This document shows, one piece after another, positions 1 through 9,318 of a DNA stretch of 64,000 bases. The notes under the pieces were generated by a model that saw nothing but the letters and a program-made list of their open reading frames with translations, did no database searches and was not told the origin of the DNA. A program made the translations under genes and the position numbers. Source of the DNA: Alloalcanivorax venustensis ISO4 (GTDB taxonomy: Bacteria; Pseudomonadota; Gammaproteobacteria; Pseudomonadales; Alcanivoracaceae); NCBI RefSeq assembly GCF_015356855.1, contig NZ_ARXR01000009.1, forward strand, positions 1 through 64,000, in the 5' to 3' direction. The first letter of the stretch is position 1. Each line of letters opens with the position of its first letter.

Positions 1-28
1 GCTTTTCCCGGTAATCCGCGATGAACCC

Positions 29-61
29 AAAAAAAGCCCGGCGCTGAGGCCGGGCTTTTTT
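29..61. terminator. Rho-independent terminator downstream of the BCCT gene
   Basis: An 8-bp perfect stem (AGCCCGGC at 35-42, GCCGGGCT at 49-56) encloses a 6-base loop. It is flanked by an A-run on the left and a T-run on the right, so it can work in both directions. It lies 22 bases past the stop of the minus-strand BCCT transporter. Confidence 0.9.
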
Positions 62-82
62 CTTGCGGCTTGCTGAGAGCCT

Positions 83-1651
83 TCAGGGGTTGGCGGTCAT
101 CAGCTTGCGCTCCGCCGAGAGGCCCTTGTAGAGGCTGAAGCACATCAGCAACAGCACCACCGTGAACGGCAGGCCGGTGGTAATGGCGCCGGCCTGCAGC
201 GCGTTCAGCGCCTGCTCGCCACCGCCGTACAGCAGGGCACCGGCGATCAGGCCTTCCATGATCGCCCAGAACACACGCTGGGGTACCGGCGCGTCCAGCT
301 TGCCGCCGGCGGTGATGGAGTCGATCACCAGCGACCCGGAGTCCGAGGAGGTGATGAAGAACACCAGCACCAGCACGATCGCCAGGAAGGAGGTGATCGC
401 GGTGAGCGGCAGTTCCGCCAGCATCTGGAACAGTGCCAGGGAGGAATCGCCGACGCCGTTGGCGAGCTCACCGATGCCGTTGATGGTCTGATGCAGACCG
501 GAGCCGCCGAAGGTGGCCATCCACACCACGGTCACCAGGGTGGGCACCAGCAGTACCGCGGTCAGGAACTCACGGACGGTGCGGCCACGGGAAACGCGGG
601 CGATGAACATGCCGACGAACGGTGACCAGGAAATCCACCAGGCCCAGTAGAACACGGTCCAGTCGTGCAGGAAGCCCTGGTCTTCACGGCCGACCCAGTT
701 GCTCAGCGGAATGATGTTGACCACATAGTCCACGGCGGTCTGCCCCATGCTGGTGAAGATCAGCAGAGTGGGGCCGGCGATCATCACGAACAGCAGCAAC
801 AGCGCCGCCAGGCCCATGTTGATGTTACTCAGCAGTTTCACACCACCGTCCAGGCCGCGCATTACGGAAATCACCGCCGCGGCGGTAACACCGACGATGA
901 TCGCGATCTGCACGTTGATGGCGTTGGGCGTGTCGAACAGGAAATGCATGCCACCGGCGGCCTGTTTGGCGCCCAGGCCCAGTGAGGTGGCCAGACCGAA
1001 GATGGTCGCCAGCACCGCCAGCACATCAATGACGTGGCCGGCCCAGCCCCAGCAGCGTTCGCCCAGAATCGGGTAGAAGGCGGAACGGATGGTGAGCGGC
1101 ATGCCTTTGTTGTAGGCGAAGAACGCCAGGGACAGCGCCACCACGCCGTAGATCGCCCAGGGGTGCAGACCCCAGTGGTACATCACCGCGCCCAGCGCCA
1201 TGTCTTTCGCTTGCGGGGTGTTGGGCTCCACGTTCAGAGGGGTGCCGAACCAGTCGGTGTAGTAACCCACCGGCTCCGCCACGCTCCAGAACATCAGGCC
1301 GATGCCCATGCCGGCGGCGAACAGCATCGCGAACCAGGACAGGGTGGAGAAATCCGGCCGGGCGTCCTTGCCACCCAGGCGGATCTTACCGACGGGAAGA
1401 AAAATCAGGGCGATACAGAACAAAACGAAAATATTGGCGCCGACCATGAACAACCAGTCAAAGTTGTCGATGGTCCAGCCCTTGGCACCGTCGAGGGCCG
1501 TCTTGGCCTCGGCGGGAAAAATAATGGTACCGATCACGAATACCAGGATCAGTACCGCACTGATGAAGAAGACCGGATTGTGCATGTCCATGCCGAGGAC
1601 CTGCACATTATCCTGACCCACTTCATAGTCTGTTTCGTATTCCACGCTCAT
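83..1651 (-). CDS. BCCT family betaine/carnitine/choline transporter
   Basis: A 522-residue inner-membrane protein of the usual BCCT length, with about 12 hydrophobic segments. The family signature is visible near residues 110-130 (GMGIGLMFWSVAEPVGYY), and a Trp-rich stretch near residues 330-345 (FYWAWWISWSPFVGMF) matches the substrate-binding helix region. BCCT carriers import betaine, choline, carnitine or DMSP using sodium or proton gradients, mostly for osmoprotection. The C-terminal tail after the last helix is very short, so the long osmosensing tail of BetP or BetT is absent. The gene is followed by its own terminator and lies downstream of a porin gene on the same strand. The exact substrate cannot be read from the sequence. 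Confidence 0.92.
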   Translation of the reverse strand: MSVEYETDYEVGQDNVQVLGMDMHNPVFFISAVLILVFVIGTIIFPAEAKTALDGAKGWTIDNFDWLFMVGANIFVLFCIALIFLPVGKIRLGGKDARPDFSTLSWFAMLFAAGMGIGLMFWSVAEPVGYYTDWFGTPLNVEPNTPQAKDMALGAVMYHWGLHPWAIYGVVALSLAFFAYNKGMPLTIRSAFYPILGERCWGWAGHVIDVLAVLATIFGLATSLGLGAKQAAGGMHFLFDTPNAINVQIAIIVGVTAAAVISVMRGLDGGVKLLSNINMGLAALLLLFVMIAGPTLLIFTSMGQTAVDYVVNIIPLSNWVGREDQGFLHDWTVFYWAWWISWSPFVGMFIARVSRGRTVREFLTAVLLVPTLVTVVWMATFGGSGLHQTINGIGELANGVGDSSLALFQMLAELPLTAITSFLAIVLVLVFFITSSDSGSLVIDSITAGGKLDAPVPQRVFWAIMEGLIAGALLYGGGEQALNALQAGAITTGLPFTVVLLLMCFSLYKGLSAERKLMTANP

Positions 1652-1739
1652 GGCATAGCTCCATTTTCCGTGTCACGCGGCGCCGGCTCAGAACCAGACA
1701 GGCGGCGCCGCGCGTTCGGTTCGGCGGGGCCGAACCCTG

Positions 1740-1760
1740 AAGCCGGCCCGCGGCCGGCTT
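1740..1760 (-). terminator. Hairpin at the 3' end of the porin gene
   Basis: A perfect 9-bp inverted repeat (AAGCCGGCC, 3-base loop, GGCCGGCTT) sits just past the porin stop at 1774. No clear T-run follows on the minus strand, so it may stabilise the transcript 3' end or terminate only partially. A second weaker inverted repeat (TTCGGTTCGGC/GGCCGAACC) lies immediately beyond it. Confidence 0.45.
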
Positions 1761-1773
1761 GACGGCATTGGAT

Positions 1774-2928
1774 TCAGAAGTAGAAATCGAAGGCGACGTA
1801 GACCGCATCGAAATCCGATTCGTAGACATCGCCATAGGCATTGATGTCGCCGTCGGACTGCAGGTATTCGAAGTAGATCCAGCCGGGACCGTACTGGTAA
1901 CGAACACCGGGGGCGATGAACTGGACGTCATCGGCGTCGTTGCCGGTGGTGTCGGTGCTGGCCACACCGGCGTCCACATAGTAGAACCAGTTGTTGTGGT
2001 TGTAGCCCACTTCCACTACATGACGCTGGTTTTCAACCTCTCGATCGAAAAGGCCACTGTCTGGATCAGGCAGAGCAGAGCCGAGCAAAGCATCCATACC
2101 ACCGAAATCACGCTCGACACTGATGAAGCGGTATTTCGCGGACCAGTTGTCCATCTGGAACATGTAGTGCAGATCGTAGGCCTGGTGGGTGCCTTCGTCG
2201 TTACTGGCGGACGGATTATTAGCGGCCACCGGCACCAGATCCTGCATGCGACCGTACTGGGCGGAGGCGCCGACGGTGTGATGCTCCAGGAAGGTCCAGT
2301 CCACGTTCAGCACGCCGGTCTTGATCTTGCGGTAGGTGGCGCTGCTGCCCCAGTGATCGTTGTCGTCAACGGTGTCGGTGCTGTCCTCGCCCCAGTCGTC
2401 CTGGTGATAGTAGGCGGCGTCATAATGGATGGCGCCGGCGTCACCGCTCAGCTTGAGGCCCACGTCCATCTGGTCGCCGTAACCGCCTTGCAGGCCGTCA
2501 CCGGGCCAGAAATTTACGGTTTTCCAACCGAACGGCACCTGGCTTTTACCGATCTTGAGGCTGGTCTCTTCGGTCAGGTCGTAACCGATCCAGGCCTTGT
2601 GCACGGTAAAATTGTCGCCACTGTTGTTGTTAGCGGCGCTGGTAAAGGAACCGGTACCGATGCGGGTTTCCGCGCTGAAATGCCAAGGACCGTGACTGCC
2701 GTCGTCATCGGCATACAGAATCAGCGCCGGATCGGCGAAGTTGCCGCCGGTTTCGTTATCGAGATCCTCGCTGAACGAGGCCGAATTGAAATCAGAATTG
2801 GTTACGTTCTGATAAACCCACCAAACGCCGGCACTCAATTCCGCCCCAGCGGTGGCCGTGATCGGTGTACATACGGCGGATGCCGCGAACAAACCCAGTG
2901 CGGACTTCGCAAAAATAGACTTTCTCAT
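1774..2928 (-). CDS. Outer-membrane porin
   Basis: A protein of 384 residues with an N-terminal signal peptide (basic MRK, hydrophobic core, small residues near TATAGA). The mature part alternates polar and aromatic residues as expected for a beta-barrel and ends in a C-terminal Phe, typical of proteins inserted by the BAM machinery. The ATG at 2928 is chosen over one 27 bases upstream because GGGGAG lies at good spacing and the signal peptide starts there. Acidic surface loops (DDD, EDS, TDTVDDND) are abundant. A -35/-10 pair lies about 30 bases upstream. The solute is not evident; adjacency to the betaine transporter invites, but does not prove, a shared substrate. Confidence 0.8.
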   Translation of the reverse strand: MRKSIFAKSALGLFAASAVCTPITATAGAELSAGVWWVYQNVTNSDFNSASFSEDLDNETGGNFADPALILYADDDGSHGPWHFSAETRIGTGSFTSAANNNSGDNFTVHKAWIGYDLTEETSLKIGKSQVPFGWKTVNFWPGDGLQGGYGDQMDVGLKLSGDAGAIHYDAAYYHQDDWGEDSTDTVDDNDHWGSSATYRKIKTGVLNVDWTFLEHHTVGASAQYGRMQDLVPVAANNPSASNDEGTHQAYDLHYMFQMDNWSAKYRFISVERDFGGMDALLGSALPDPDSGLFDREVENQRHVVEVGYNHNNWFYYVDAGVASTDTTGNDADDVQFIAPGVRYQYGPGWIYFEYLQSDGDINAYGDVYESDFDAVYVAFDFYF

Positions 2929-2957
2929 TATGGTCTCCCCAGCAGAAGTCATCACGC

Positions 2958-2985
2958 AGCCTAAAGATCATTGAACTGATGTCAA
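2958..2985 (-). promoter_or_regulatory. Candidate sigma70 promoter of the porin gene
   Basis: On the minus strand a perfect TTGACA (2980-2985) is followed after 16 bases by TAGGCT (2958-2963), about 30 bases before the porin ATG. The -10 match is weak (three of six). The surrounding gap between the porin and thrC (2929-3251, about 320 bases) is AT-rich with A/T runs at 3050-3070. Apart from this promoter and the thrC terminator, nothing else is recognised in the gap. Confidence 0.4.
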
Positions 2986-3163
2986 ATCGATGACCTTTTT
3001 CTTGCTCAGACTTTCGCCAAAAAACCCTTATTGTCTCTGGCTTTCCAGCAATATAAAAAAATTGAAAAATCCAATGAACTAATTACCGCACGGCGTTCAA
3101 GGATGCTTTATATATCCTCCATTCGGCGTCAGGTTTCAAGGCCGAGACGGTATTCGCTTGTGC

Positions 3164-3206
3164 AAAAAACAGAAAAGGCGCGGCCCTTTCGGCGCCGCGC
3201 CTCCTT
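3164..3206 (-). terminator. Rho-independent terminator after thrC
   Basis: A 9-bp stem (AGGCGCGGC at 3176-3184 with GCCGCGCCT at 3194-3202) is followed on the minus strand by TTTTCTGTTTTTTG. It lies about 50 bases beyond the thrC stop and closes the alaC-hom-thrC unit. Confidence 0.88.
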
Positions 3207-3251
3207 TTAAAAGCGTCCCTTCAACGGACGCCGGATGATTTTAACCGCGCC

Positions 3252-4394
3252 TCACATATTCTTGACGATGGCGTCACGAACCGCGTCCAGCTCCGCATCG
3301 ATGGTCACCATACGGGAATCCTTGCACTGCTCGATGGCGGTGTCCGGATCCTTGAGGCCGTTACCGGTGAGCGTGCACACCACGGTGGACCCTTCGGCGA
3401 TCTTGCCGGATTTGATGTCTCGCATGGCACCGCCGATGGAAGCGGCGGAAGCGGGCTCGCAGAAAATACCCTCTTTCTCGGCGAGCAGCTTCTGGGCGGC
3501 GAGAATTTCCTCGTCGCTGAGTTCATCGAACCAGCCGCCGGACTCTTCCTTCACTTTCCAGGCTTTGTCCCAGGACTGCGGGTTGCCGATACGGATGGCG
3601 GTGGCCACGGTTTCCGGATCGGACACCCGCTCGCCGCGCAGAAACGGGGCGGATCCCGCCGCCTGGTAACCCACCATCTTCGGCCGGTCGCCGATCATCG
3701 GGCCGCCGGCGTAGCGACAGAGGCCTTCGCAGAACGCGCACGCCTCGGTAACGATGTCGGTTTTGCTGGACGAGTATTCGCAGTAACCGATCCAGTGGGC
3801 GGTGATGTTGCCCGCGTTGCCCACCGGCAGGCAGTGGTAGTCCGGGGCGCGGCCGAGCTCTTCGATGATTTCGAAGGCCGCGGTTTTCTGACCCTGCAGG
3901 CGGAAGGGGTTGACCGAGTTCACGATGGTCACCGGCGCCTTCTCGGCCACCTGCTTGACCAGTTCCATGCCCTGGTCGAAGTTGCCGCGAATCTGCATGA
4001 TCACGGCGCCGTACATCATCGCCTGGGCCAGTTTGCCCATGGCGATCTTGCCTTCGGGGATAATCACGAAGGCGGTGATGCCGGCGCGGGCGGCGTAGGC
4101 CGCCGCCGCCGCGGAGGTGTTGCCGGTGGACGCGCAGATGATGGCGTTGCTGCCCTCTTCCACCGCCTTGGTCACCGCCATGGTCATGCCCCGGTCCTTG
4201 AACGACCCTGTGGGGTTGAGACCCTCGTATTTGACGTAGATGTCCACGTCCTTGCCGAGCAGGCGGGGAATGTTCTTGAGACGGATCAGCGGCGTGTTGC
4301 CCTCGCCCAGGCTGATCAACGGCGTGTCGTCGTTGACCGGCAGGTGGTCACGGTAACGGTTGATCAGGCCGGTATAGCGGTCACGGAATGGCAT
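3252..4394 (-). CDS. thrC: Threonine synthase
   Basis: Converts O-phosphohomoserine to threonine with PLP. At 380 residues it belongs to the short threonine synthase class rather than the longer class of about 430-470 residues found in E. coli. The PLP lysine is in GSFKDRG (K66), the Ser/Asn loop is STGNTSA near residue 90, and the phosphate-binding loop is VGNAGNITAHW near 192-201. Between residues 205 and 238 there is an extra stretch of about 20 residues, compared with my recollection of short-class enzymes, carrying Cys 205, 219, 222 and 226. It is not part of the usual fold and could bind metal. The gene follows hom by 19 bases and completes the homoserine-to-threonine branch. Confidence 0.93.
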   Translation of the reverse strand: MPFRDRYTGLINRYRDHLPVNDDTPLISLGEGNTPLIRLKNIPRLLGKDVDIYVKYEGLNPTGSFKDRGMTMAVTKAVEEGSNAIICASTGNTSAAAAAYAARAGITAFVIIPEGKIAMGKLAQAMMYGAVIMQIRGNFDQGMELVKQVAEKAPVTIVNSVNPFRLQGQKTAAFEIIEELGRAPDYHCLPVGNAGNITAHWIGYCEYSSSKTDIVTEACAFCEGLCRYAGGPMIGDRPKMVGYQAAGSAPFLRGERVSDPETVATAIRIGNPQSWDKAWKVKEESGGWFDELSDEEILAAQKLLAEKEGIFCEPASAASIGGAMRDIKSGKIAEGSTVVCTLTGNGLKDPDTAIEQCKDSRMVTIDAELDAVRDAIVKNM

Positions 4395-4413
4395 GTCGTA
4401 TCTCTCTTAAGCG

Positions 4414-5715
4414 TCAGGCGTCCAGCGTTTCCACGCGGATGCGCATAATACTGTTATCAACGGTGTCCAGGGCGGCGATCGCCGCCAGGGCCGCGTTCAT
4501 ATCCCCTTCCAGCACCTTGTGAGTCATCATCACGATCGGCACCAGGCCTTCCTCGGTTTCCTTCTGCACCATGGCTTCGATGCTGATGTGGTTGTCGCTG
4601 AGGATACGGGTGATGTTGGCCAGCACGCCGGGCTTGTCCTGAACGTGCAGGCGCAGGTAGAAGCTGCAGGACACGTCGTCGATGGTCAGAATCGGGTCGT
4701 CGGACATCTGGTCGGCGTGGAAGCCCAGGTATGGCACCCGCTCGTCGTGGTCCACGGTCAAGGCGCGGCCCATTTCGATGATGTCCGCCACCACCGCCGA
4801 GGCGGTGGGTTCGGCGCCGGCGCCGGCGCCGTAGAACATGGTCGGGCCGACGGCGTCGCCGTCGATCATGATCGCGTTCATCACCCCGTTCACCGCCGAC
4901 AGCATGGTCTCGCGGGGAATCAGCGTGGGGTGCACGCGCAGTTCAATGCCGTGACCGGTGTCCTTGGCGATGCCCAGGTGCTTGATGCGGTAACCGAACT
5001 GGGCGGCGCTCTTCACATCCTCGATGGTGATGCGGCTGATGCCTTCCATGTACACCTTGGAAAACTGCAGCGGAATACCAAAGGCGATGGAGGCGATGAT
5101 GGTGAGCTTGTGCGCCGCGTCCACGCCTTCCACGTCGAAGGTCGGGTCCGCTTCCGCGTAGCCCAGGCTTTGCGCTTCTTCCAGCACTTCCTGGAAGGCG
5201 CGACCGCCCTGCTCCATCTCGGTGAGGATGTAGTTGCCGGTACCGTTGATGATGCCCGCCACCCAGTTGATGTGGTTGGCGGCCAGGCCTTCACCCAGGG
5301 ACTTCAGAATCGGGATGCCGCCGGCCACCGCCGCTTCGAAGGCCACGTCCACGCCGTTCTGATGGGCGGCCTGGAAGATTTCGTTGCCGTGCTCGGCGAT
5401 CAGCGCCTTGTTGGCGGTGACGATGTGCTTGCCGTTCTTGATCGCGGTGAGTACCAGCTCGCGGGCGGTGTCGGTGCCGCCGATCAACTCCACCAGAATG
5501 TCGATCTCCGGATCCGTGGCGACCGCGAAGATATCCCGCGACACGCGGATACCGTTGATGTCGCACGCCGGATTGTCGCGGCGGGCGCCGATATGCGCGA
5601 TCTCGATCGGGCGGCCCACGCGCCGGGCGATTTCCCGGGCGTTACGCTGCAGAACGTTGACCGTGCCGGAGCCCACCGTGCCCAGACCTGCTATGCCGAC
5701 CTTTACCGCATTCAC
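4414..5715 (-). CDS. hom: Homoserine dehydrogenase with C-terminal ACT domain
   Basis: NAD(P)-dependent reduction of aspartate semialdehyde to homoserine. The N-terminal Rossmann motif is GLGTVGSGT, the catalytic domain carries NGTGNYILTEM, and an ACT regulatory domain occupies the last 90 or so residues (LHVQDKPGVLANITRIL), implying feedback control by threonine. I prefer the GTG at 5715 because GAGAGGA lies 8 bases upstream and the protein then begins directly before the Rossmann strand. An ATG at 5736 overlaps the upstream alaC stop (ATGA) and would add seven residues. Length from the GTG is 433 residues. It is monofunctional, with no aspartokinase fusion. Confidence 0.93.
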   Translation of the reverse strand: MNAVKVGIAGLGTVGSGTVNVLQRNAREIARRVGRPIEIAHIGARRDNPACDINGIRVSRDIFAVATDPEIDILVELIGGTDTARELVLTAIKNGKHIVTANKALIAEHGNEIFQAAHQNGVDVAFEAAVAGGIPILKSLGEGLAANHINWVAGIINGTGNYILTEMEQGGRAFQEVLEEAQSLGYAEADPTFDVEGVDAAHKLTIIASIAFGIPLQFSKVYMEGISRITIEDVKSAAQFGYRIKHLGIAKDTGHGIELRVHPTLIPRETMLSAVNGVMNAIMIDGDAVGPTMFYGAGAGAEPTASAVVADIIEMGRALTVDHDERVPYLGFHADQMSDDPILTIDDVSCSFYLRLHVQDKPGVLANITRILSDNHISIEAMVQKETEEGLVPIVMMTHKVLEGDMNAALAAIAALDTVDNSIMRIRVETLDA

Positions 5716-5732
5716 CTTGGCATCCTCTCTCT

Positions 5733-6965
5733 TCATTCGCCGGACACGCCGTCGGCGCGGAACATCTTCTTGATGCCGCGCAACGCCTGCCGGGTACGTT
5801 GTTCGTTTTCGATCAGTGCGAAGCGCACATGGTCGTCGCCGTATTCACCGAAGCCGATACCCGGTGACACCGCCACGCCCGCTTCCTGAAGCAGCTTCTT
5901 GGAAAATTCCAGCGAGCCCATCGCCCGGTAGGTCTCGGGGATGCGCGCCCAGACGAACATGGTGGCGCGGGGCTTCTCCACCGTCCAGCCCAGTTCGTTA
6001 AGGCCGTCGCAAAGCACGTCGCGGCGCCGCTGGTACATGTCGCGGATCTCGCCCACGCAGCTCTGGTCGCCCTCCAGGGCGGCGATGGCGGCCACCTGAA
6101 TCGGCGTGAAGGTGCCGTAATCCAGGTAGGACTTGATCCGGCCCAGGGCCTGGATCAGTTGCGGATTGCCGCAGCAGAACCCCACCCGCCAACCGGGCAT
6201 GTTATAGCTCTTGGACAGGGAGAAGAACTCCACGGCCACGTCACGGGCGCCTTCCACCTGTAGAATCGAGGGCGCCTGGTAACCGTCGAAGACGATGTCC
6301 GCGTAGGCGATGTCATGCACCACCCAGATGCCGTACTCGCGGGCGATGGCCACCACCTTCTCGAAGAACTCCAGCTCCACGCACTGGGCGGTGGGGTTGC
6401 CCGGGAAATTCAGCACCAGCAGTTTCGGCTTGGGCCAGGCTTCCTTGATGGCGCGCACCAGCTCCTCGAAGAAATCCACGCCGGGCACCAGCGGCACGTG
6501 GCGGATGTCCGCGTTGGCGATCACGAAGCCGTAGGGGTGGATCGGATAGCTGGGATTGGGCACCAGCACGGTGTCGCCGGGGCCCATGGTGGCCAGCGCC
6601 AGATGCGCCAGGCCTTCCTTGGAGCCGATGGTGACGATGGCTTCGGTTTCCGGATCCAGGCTGACGTCGTAGCGGCGCTGGTACCAGTCGGTGATCGCCT
6701 TGCGCAGACGGGGAATGCCCTTGGACTGCGAATAGCGGTGCGTGTCGCCGCGCTGGGCGGTCTCGGTGAGCTTGTCGACGATGTGCTTCGGGGTGGGCTG
6801 ATCCGGATTGCCCATGCCGAAATCAATGATGTCCTCGCCGCGCGCACGGGCCGCCATCTTCAACTCGCCGACGATGTTGAAGACATAGGGGGGCAGGCGC
6901 TTGATGCGCTGAAAGTCAGCTTCCACGGCGTCACCTTGGGCGGGGTCATTGGAAGCCGGACACAT
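5733..6965 (-). CDS. alaC: Class I/II PLP aminotransferase, AlaC type
   Basis: A 410-residue fold-type I aminotransferase. The PLP lysine lies in [15 protein letters not shown] near residue 245, the FPGNPTAQ motif sits upstream, and a C-terminal Arg ([16 protein letters not shown]) would bind the substrate carboxylate. The closest family I recognise is the AlaC/YfdZ glutamate-pyruvate aminotransferase, which commonly precedes hom-thrC in pseudomonads. It overlaps the alternative hom start by 4 bases, indicating co-transcription. Substrate preference (alanine, or a more general alpha-keto acid) cannot be settled from sequence. Confidence 0.85.
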   Translation of the reverse strand: MCPASNDPAQGDAVEADFQRIKRLPPYVFNIVGELKMAARARGEDIIDFGMGNPDQPTPKHIVDKLTETAQRGDTHRYSQSKGIPRLRKAITDWYQRRYDVSLDPETEAIVTIGSKEGLAHLALATMGPGDTVLVPNPSYPIHPYGFVIANADIRHVPLVPGVDFFEELVRAIKEAWPKPKLLVLNFPGNPTAQCVELEFFEKVVAIAREYGIWVVHDIAYADIVFDGYQAPSILQVEGARDVAVEFFSLSKSYNMPGWRVGFCCGNPQLIQALGRIKSYLDYGTFTPIQVAAIAALEGDQSCVGEIRDMYQRRRDVLCDGLNELGWTVEKPRATMFVWARIPETYRAMGSLEFSKKLLQEAGVAVSPGIGFGEYGDDHVRFALIENEQRTRQALRGIKKMFRADGVSGE

Positions 6966-7054
6966 TAACGGCGCAACCCTGCGCCGTCAATGTAAAGAAC
7001 CGGTGAACGGCGCCGCAAAGCGCCGTATGGCGGGGCCTGGAGCGGGCGGCCCGG

Positions 7055-7801
7055 CTACAGACCGAGGCGCTGGTTAAGCTGCTGCGGGGTCACGTAGCCA
7101 CCCAGCTGGGCGCCTTCGGCGGTGTACACCGCGGGGGTGCCGCGCACGCCGAATTCCAGCCCCAGCTGGTACTGTTCGTCCACGGCGGCGGCGCACTCGG
7201 CCAGCTCGGAGTCGGAGATGGTGTTATTCAGCTTGGCGGCGGTGAGCGCCTCGTCGGGGTTGGCGTCACACCAGATGTGGCGCATGTCCTCGGCGCTGCC
7301 GGCCTGCGGACCGCCGCGGGGGAACGCCAGGTAATGCACGGTGATGCCGGCGTCGTTGTATTCCTCGATGTGGCGGTGCATCTTGCGGCAGTAACCGCAG
7401 GTGATGTCGGTGAAGGCGTAGATCTCGGCCTTCTCCTTGCCCTTGGCCGGATAGGTGATCAACGCGTCCGGGTCCAGGTCGGCGAGACCGGCGTTGCGCA
7501 CTTTCTGGTAGCGGGCTTCCTTGAGGTTGACCGGGCCGGTGTCGCGCAGCTCGATCACGTCGCCGGTGAACACCAGGCGGCCGTCATCGGAGGCGTAGAT
7601 GATCTCGCGGCCGTTCAGCTCCACTTCCACCAGGCCCTCGGCGGCGGGCTGGATATCGGTGATTTCAGTGCGCGGAAAGGCATCCTGGAAGTTGCTCTTG
7701 AAGGTTTTCTCGTCGATCTCCCCCGCGCCCTGGGCGACGGCGGATACGGCCAGCAGCGTGGCCGCCAGGGTCGCCATACGGGCACTTACAATCGCTTTCA
7801 T
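7055..7801 (-). CDS. dsbC: Thiol:disulfide interchange protein DsbC
   Basis: Periplasmic disulfide isomerase/reductase. A signal peptide (Lys start, Ala-rich core, cleavage near AQG) is followed by the N-terminal dimerisation region and a thioredoxin domain with the CGYC active site in DITCGYCRKMH. A cis-Pro loop (RGTPAVY) follows. Two adjacent ATGs exist (7804 and 7801); the second has better spacing to GGAG. Length is about 248 residues, as expected. It lies about 50 bases after xerD, a conserved pairing in gammaproteobacteria. Confidence 0.93.
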   Translation of the reverse strand: MKAIVSARMATLAATLLAVSAVAQGAGEIDEKTFKSNFQDAFPRTEITDIQPAAEGLVEVELNGREIIYASDDGRLVFTGDVIELRDTGPVNLKEARYQKVRNAGLADLDPDALITYPAKGKEKAEIYAFTDITCGYCRKMHRHIEEYNDAGITVHYLAFPRGGPQAGSAEDMRHIWCDANPDEALTAAKLNNTISDSELAECAAAVDEQYQLGLEFGVRGTPAVYTAEGAQLGGYVTPQQLNQRLGL

Positions 7802-7854
7802 CATTGTTCTCCAGTTGTTCGGGTTCCCAGGCCAGTTGGAGCCCGGGGCCGCCC

Positions 7855-8775
7855 TCAGGTTCCCGAGCGCGGGTGGTGTTGTTGGTACACCTCTTGTAAC
7901 CGCTGCTGCGCGACGTGGGTGTAAATCTGCGTGGTGGACAGGTCACTGTGCCCCAGCAGCATTTGCACCACGCGCAGATCGGCGCCGTGGTTGAGCAAAT
8001 GCGTGGCGAAGGCATGTCGCAGTGTATGGGGCGATAGCGGCTTTTGCACCCCGGCGCGCACCGCCAGCTGCTTGATGCGGTGCCAGAACGTCTGGCGGGT
8101 CATGAAGCCGCCGCGCCGGCTCGGGAACAACACTTCGCGGTGCTCGCCCAGCAGCGCCGGCCGGGCATCGCGCAGGTAGCGTTCGAGCCAGTGCAGCGCC
8201 TCCTCGCCCAGCGGCACCAGCCGTTCCTTGTCGCCCTTGCCGATCACCCGCACCAGCCCCTGGCGGGGGTTCACCTGGCTGAGTGTCAGGCCCACCAGCT
8301 CCGACACCCGCAGCCCGGACGCGTACAACACTTCCAGCATGGCGCGGTCGCGCAGGCCCAGGCTGTCGTCCAGGTCCGGGGCGCGCAACAGGGCCTCCAC
8401 ATCGGCCTCGGAGAGGGTCTTCGGCAGGGCCCGGCCGGTGCGCGGGCGGGCCACGTTCAGGGTCGGGTCCTCGGCGATGCGCCCCTCCCGTTTCATCCAG
8501 CGGAAAAAGCTTTTCAACGCGGACAACTGACGGGCCACCGAGCGTGCGCCGACGCCCTGGCGGTGCCGGTCGGCCAGGAAGCTCAGCAGTCGTTCCCGGT
8601 CACAGCCCCCCAGGCTCCGCCCGCCGCCGGCGAGCCACTCGCCGAACTGGCGCAGGTCACGGCCGTAGCTTTCCAGGGTGTGGCGGCTCAGGCCGCGCTC
8701 CAGCCACTGGTTGTCCAGCCAGGCGTCGACCAGGGTCCGGTCGGTGTCGCTGAGGGGCGTGCGGGGAGAGTTCAT
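7855..8775 (-). CDS. xerD: Site-specific tyrosine recombinase XerD
   Basis: Acts with XerC at the dif site to resolve chromosome dimers at division. It has an N-terminal SAM-like DNA-binding domain (residues 10-95) and a C-terminal catalytic domain with the Arg of ASGLRVSELVGL, the HxxR box in SPHTLRHAFATHLL, the second His of LLGHSDLSTTQ, and the nucleophile Tyr in QIYTHV. The ATG at 8775 is chosen over one 33 bases upstream because family homology begins there, giving 306 residues. It heads the minus-strand run xerD-dsbC. Confidence 0.94.
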   Translation of the reverse strand: MNSPRTPLSDTDRTLVDAWLDNQWLERGLSRHTLESYGRDLRQFGEWLAGGGRSLGGCDRERLLSFLADRHRQGVGARSVARQLSALKSFFRWMKREGRIAEDPTLNVARPRTGRALPKTLSEADVEALLRAPDLDDSLGLRDRAMLEVLYASGLRVSELVGLTLSQVNPRQGLVRVIGKGDKERLVPLGEEALHWLERYLRDARPALLGEHREVLFPSRRGGFMTRQTFWHRIKQLAVRAGVQKPLSPHTLRHAFATHLLNHGADLRVVQMLLGHSDLSTTQIYTHVAQQRLQEVYQQHHPRSGT

Positions 8776-8922
8776 GCCGCGAGTATTGGCAATCGCGGCG
8801 GAAAACACAATCGCCGTCCTCGCGCTCTGTTCACGTTCTGGTTTTACCTTTTATTACCGGCCCCGCCGCGCTTGCGCAGGCATACTGAAAGTGATCAATG
8901 AATCGGCCAAGGAGAACGTTTT

Positions 8923-9174
8923 ATGGGCATTTTATCGTGGATCGTACTGGGGCTTTTGGCGGGCATTATCGCCAAATGGATCATGCCCGGCCGCGACGGC
9001 GGGGGATTTATTCTGACCACTATTCTCGGCATCATCGGCGCGATCGTCGGCGGCTGGCTGGGCGCCATGGCCGGCATCGGCGGCCCGGTGGGCTCGTTCA
9101 GCCTGGGCGGCCTGGTAACCGCGGTGATCGGCGCTCTGGTGATTCTGGCGGTGTTTCGGGCGGTGTCTAAATAG
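8923..9174 (+). CDS. GlsB/YeaQ/YmgE family membrane protein
   Basis: An 83-residue, very hydrophobic Gly-rich protein with three membrane segments. The arrangement MGILSWIVLGLLAGIIAKWI...GRDGGGF...ILGIIGAIVGGWLG is typical of the transglycosylase-associated/GlsB stress family. It is transcribed alone and divergently from xerD, and ends in a strong bidirectional terminator. No biochemical role is firmly established for the family; it is often stress-induced. Confidence 0.9.
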   Translation: MGILSWIVLGLLAGIIAKWIMPGRDGGGFILTTILGIIGAIVGGWLGAMAGIGGPVGSFSLGGLVTAVIGALVILAVFRAVSK

Positions 9175-9193
9175 AGGCACCCGCAAGCCGCAT

Positions 9194-9227
9194 AAAAAAG
9201 GGCCACCCTGGGGTGGCCCTTTTTTTG
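9194..9227. terminator. Bidirectional Rho-independent terminator
   Basis: A perfect inverted repeat (AGGGCCACCC/GGGTGGCCCT) is flanked by A6 on the left and T7 on the right. It lies between the convergent glsB-like gene and rplS and can stop both transcripts. Confidence 0.93.
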
Positions 9228-9318
9228 GGAGCGTCCGCCGGACCAGAGGTCGTCTCCGAATTGCCCTACAGCAAAGGCTGAGACGACATGGCTCGCGGCG
9301 GCACAACCGCAAGTTCGA

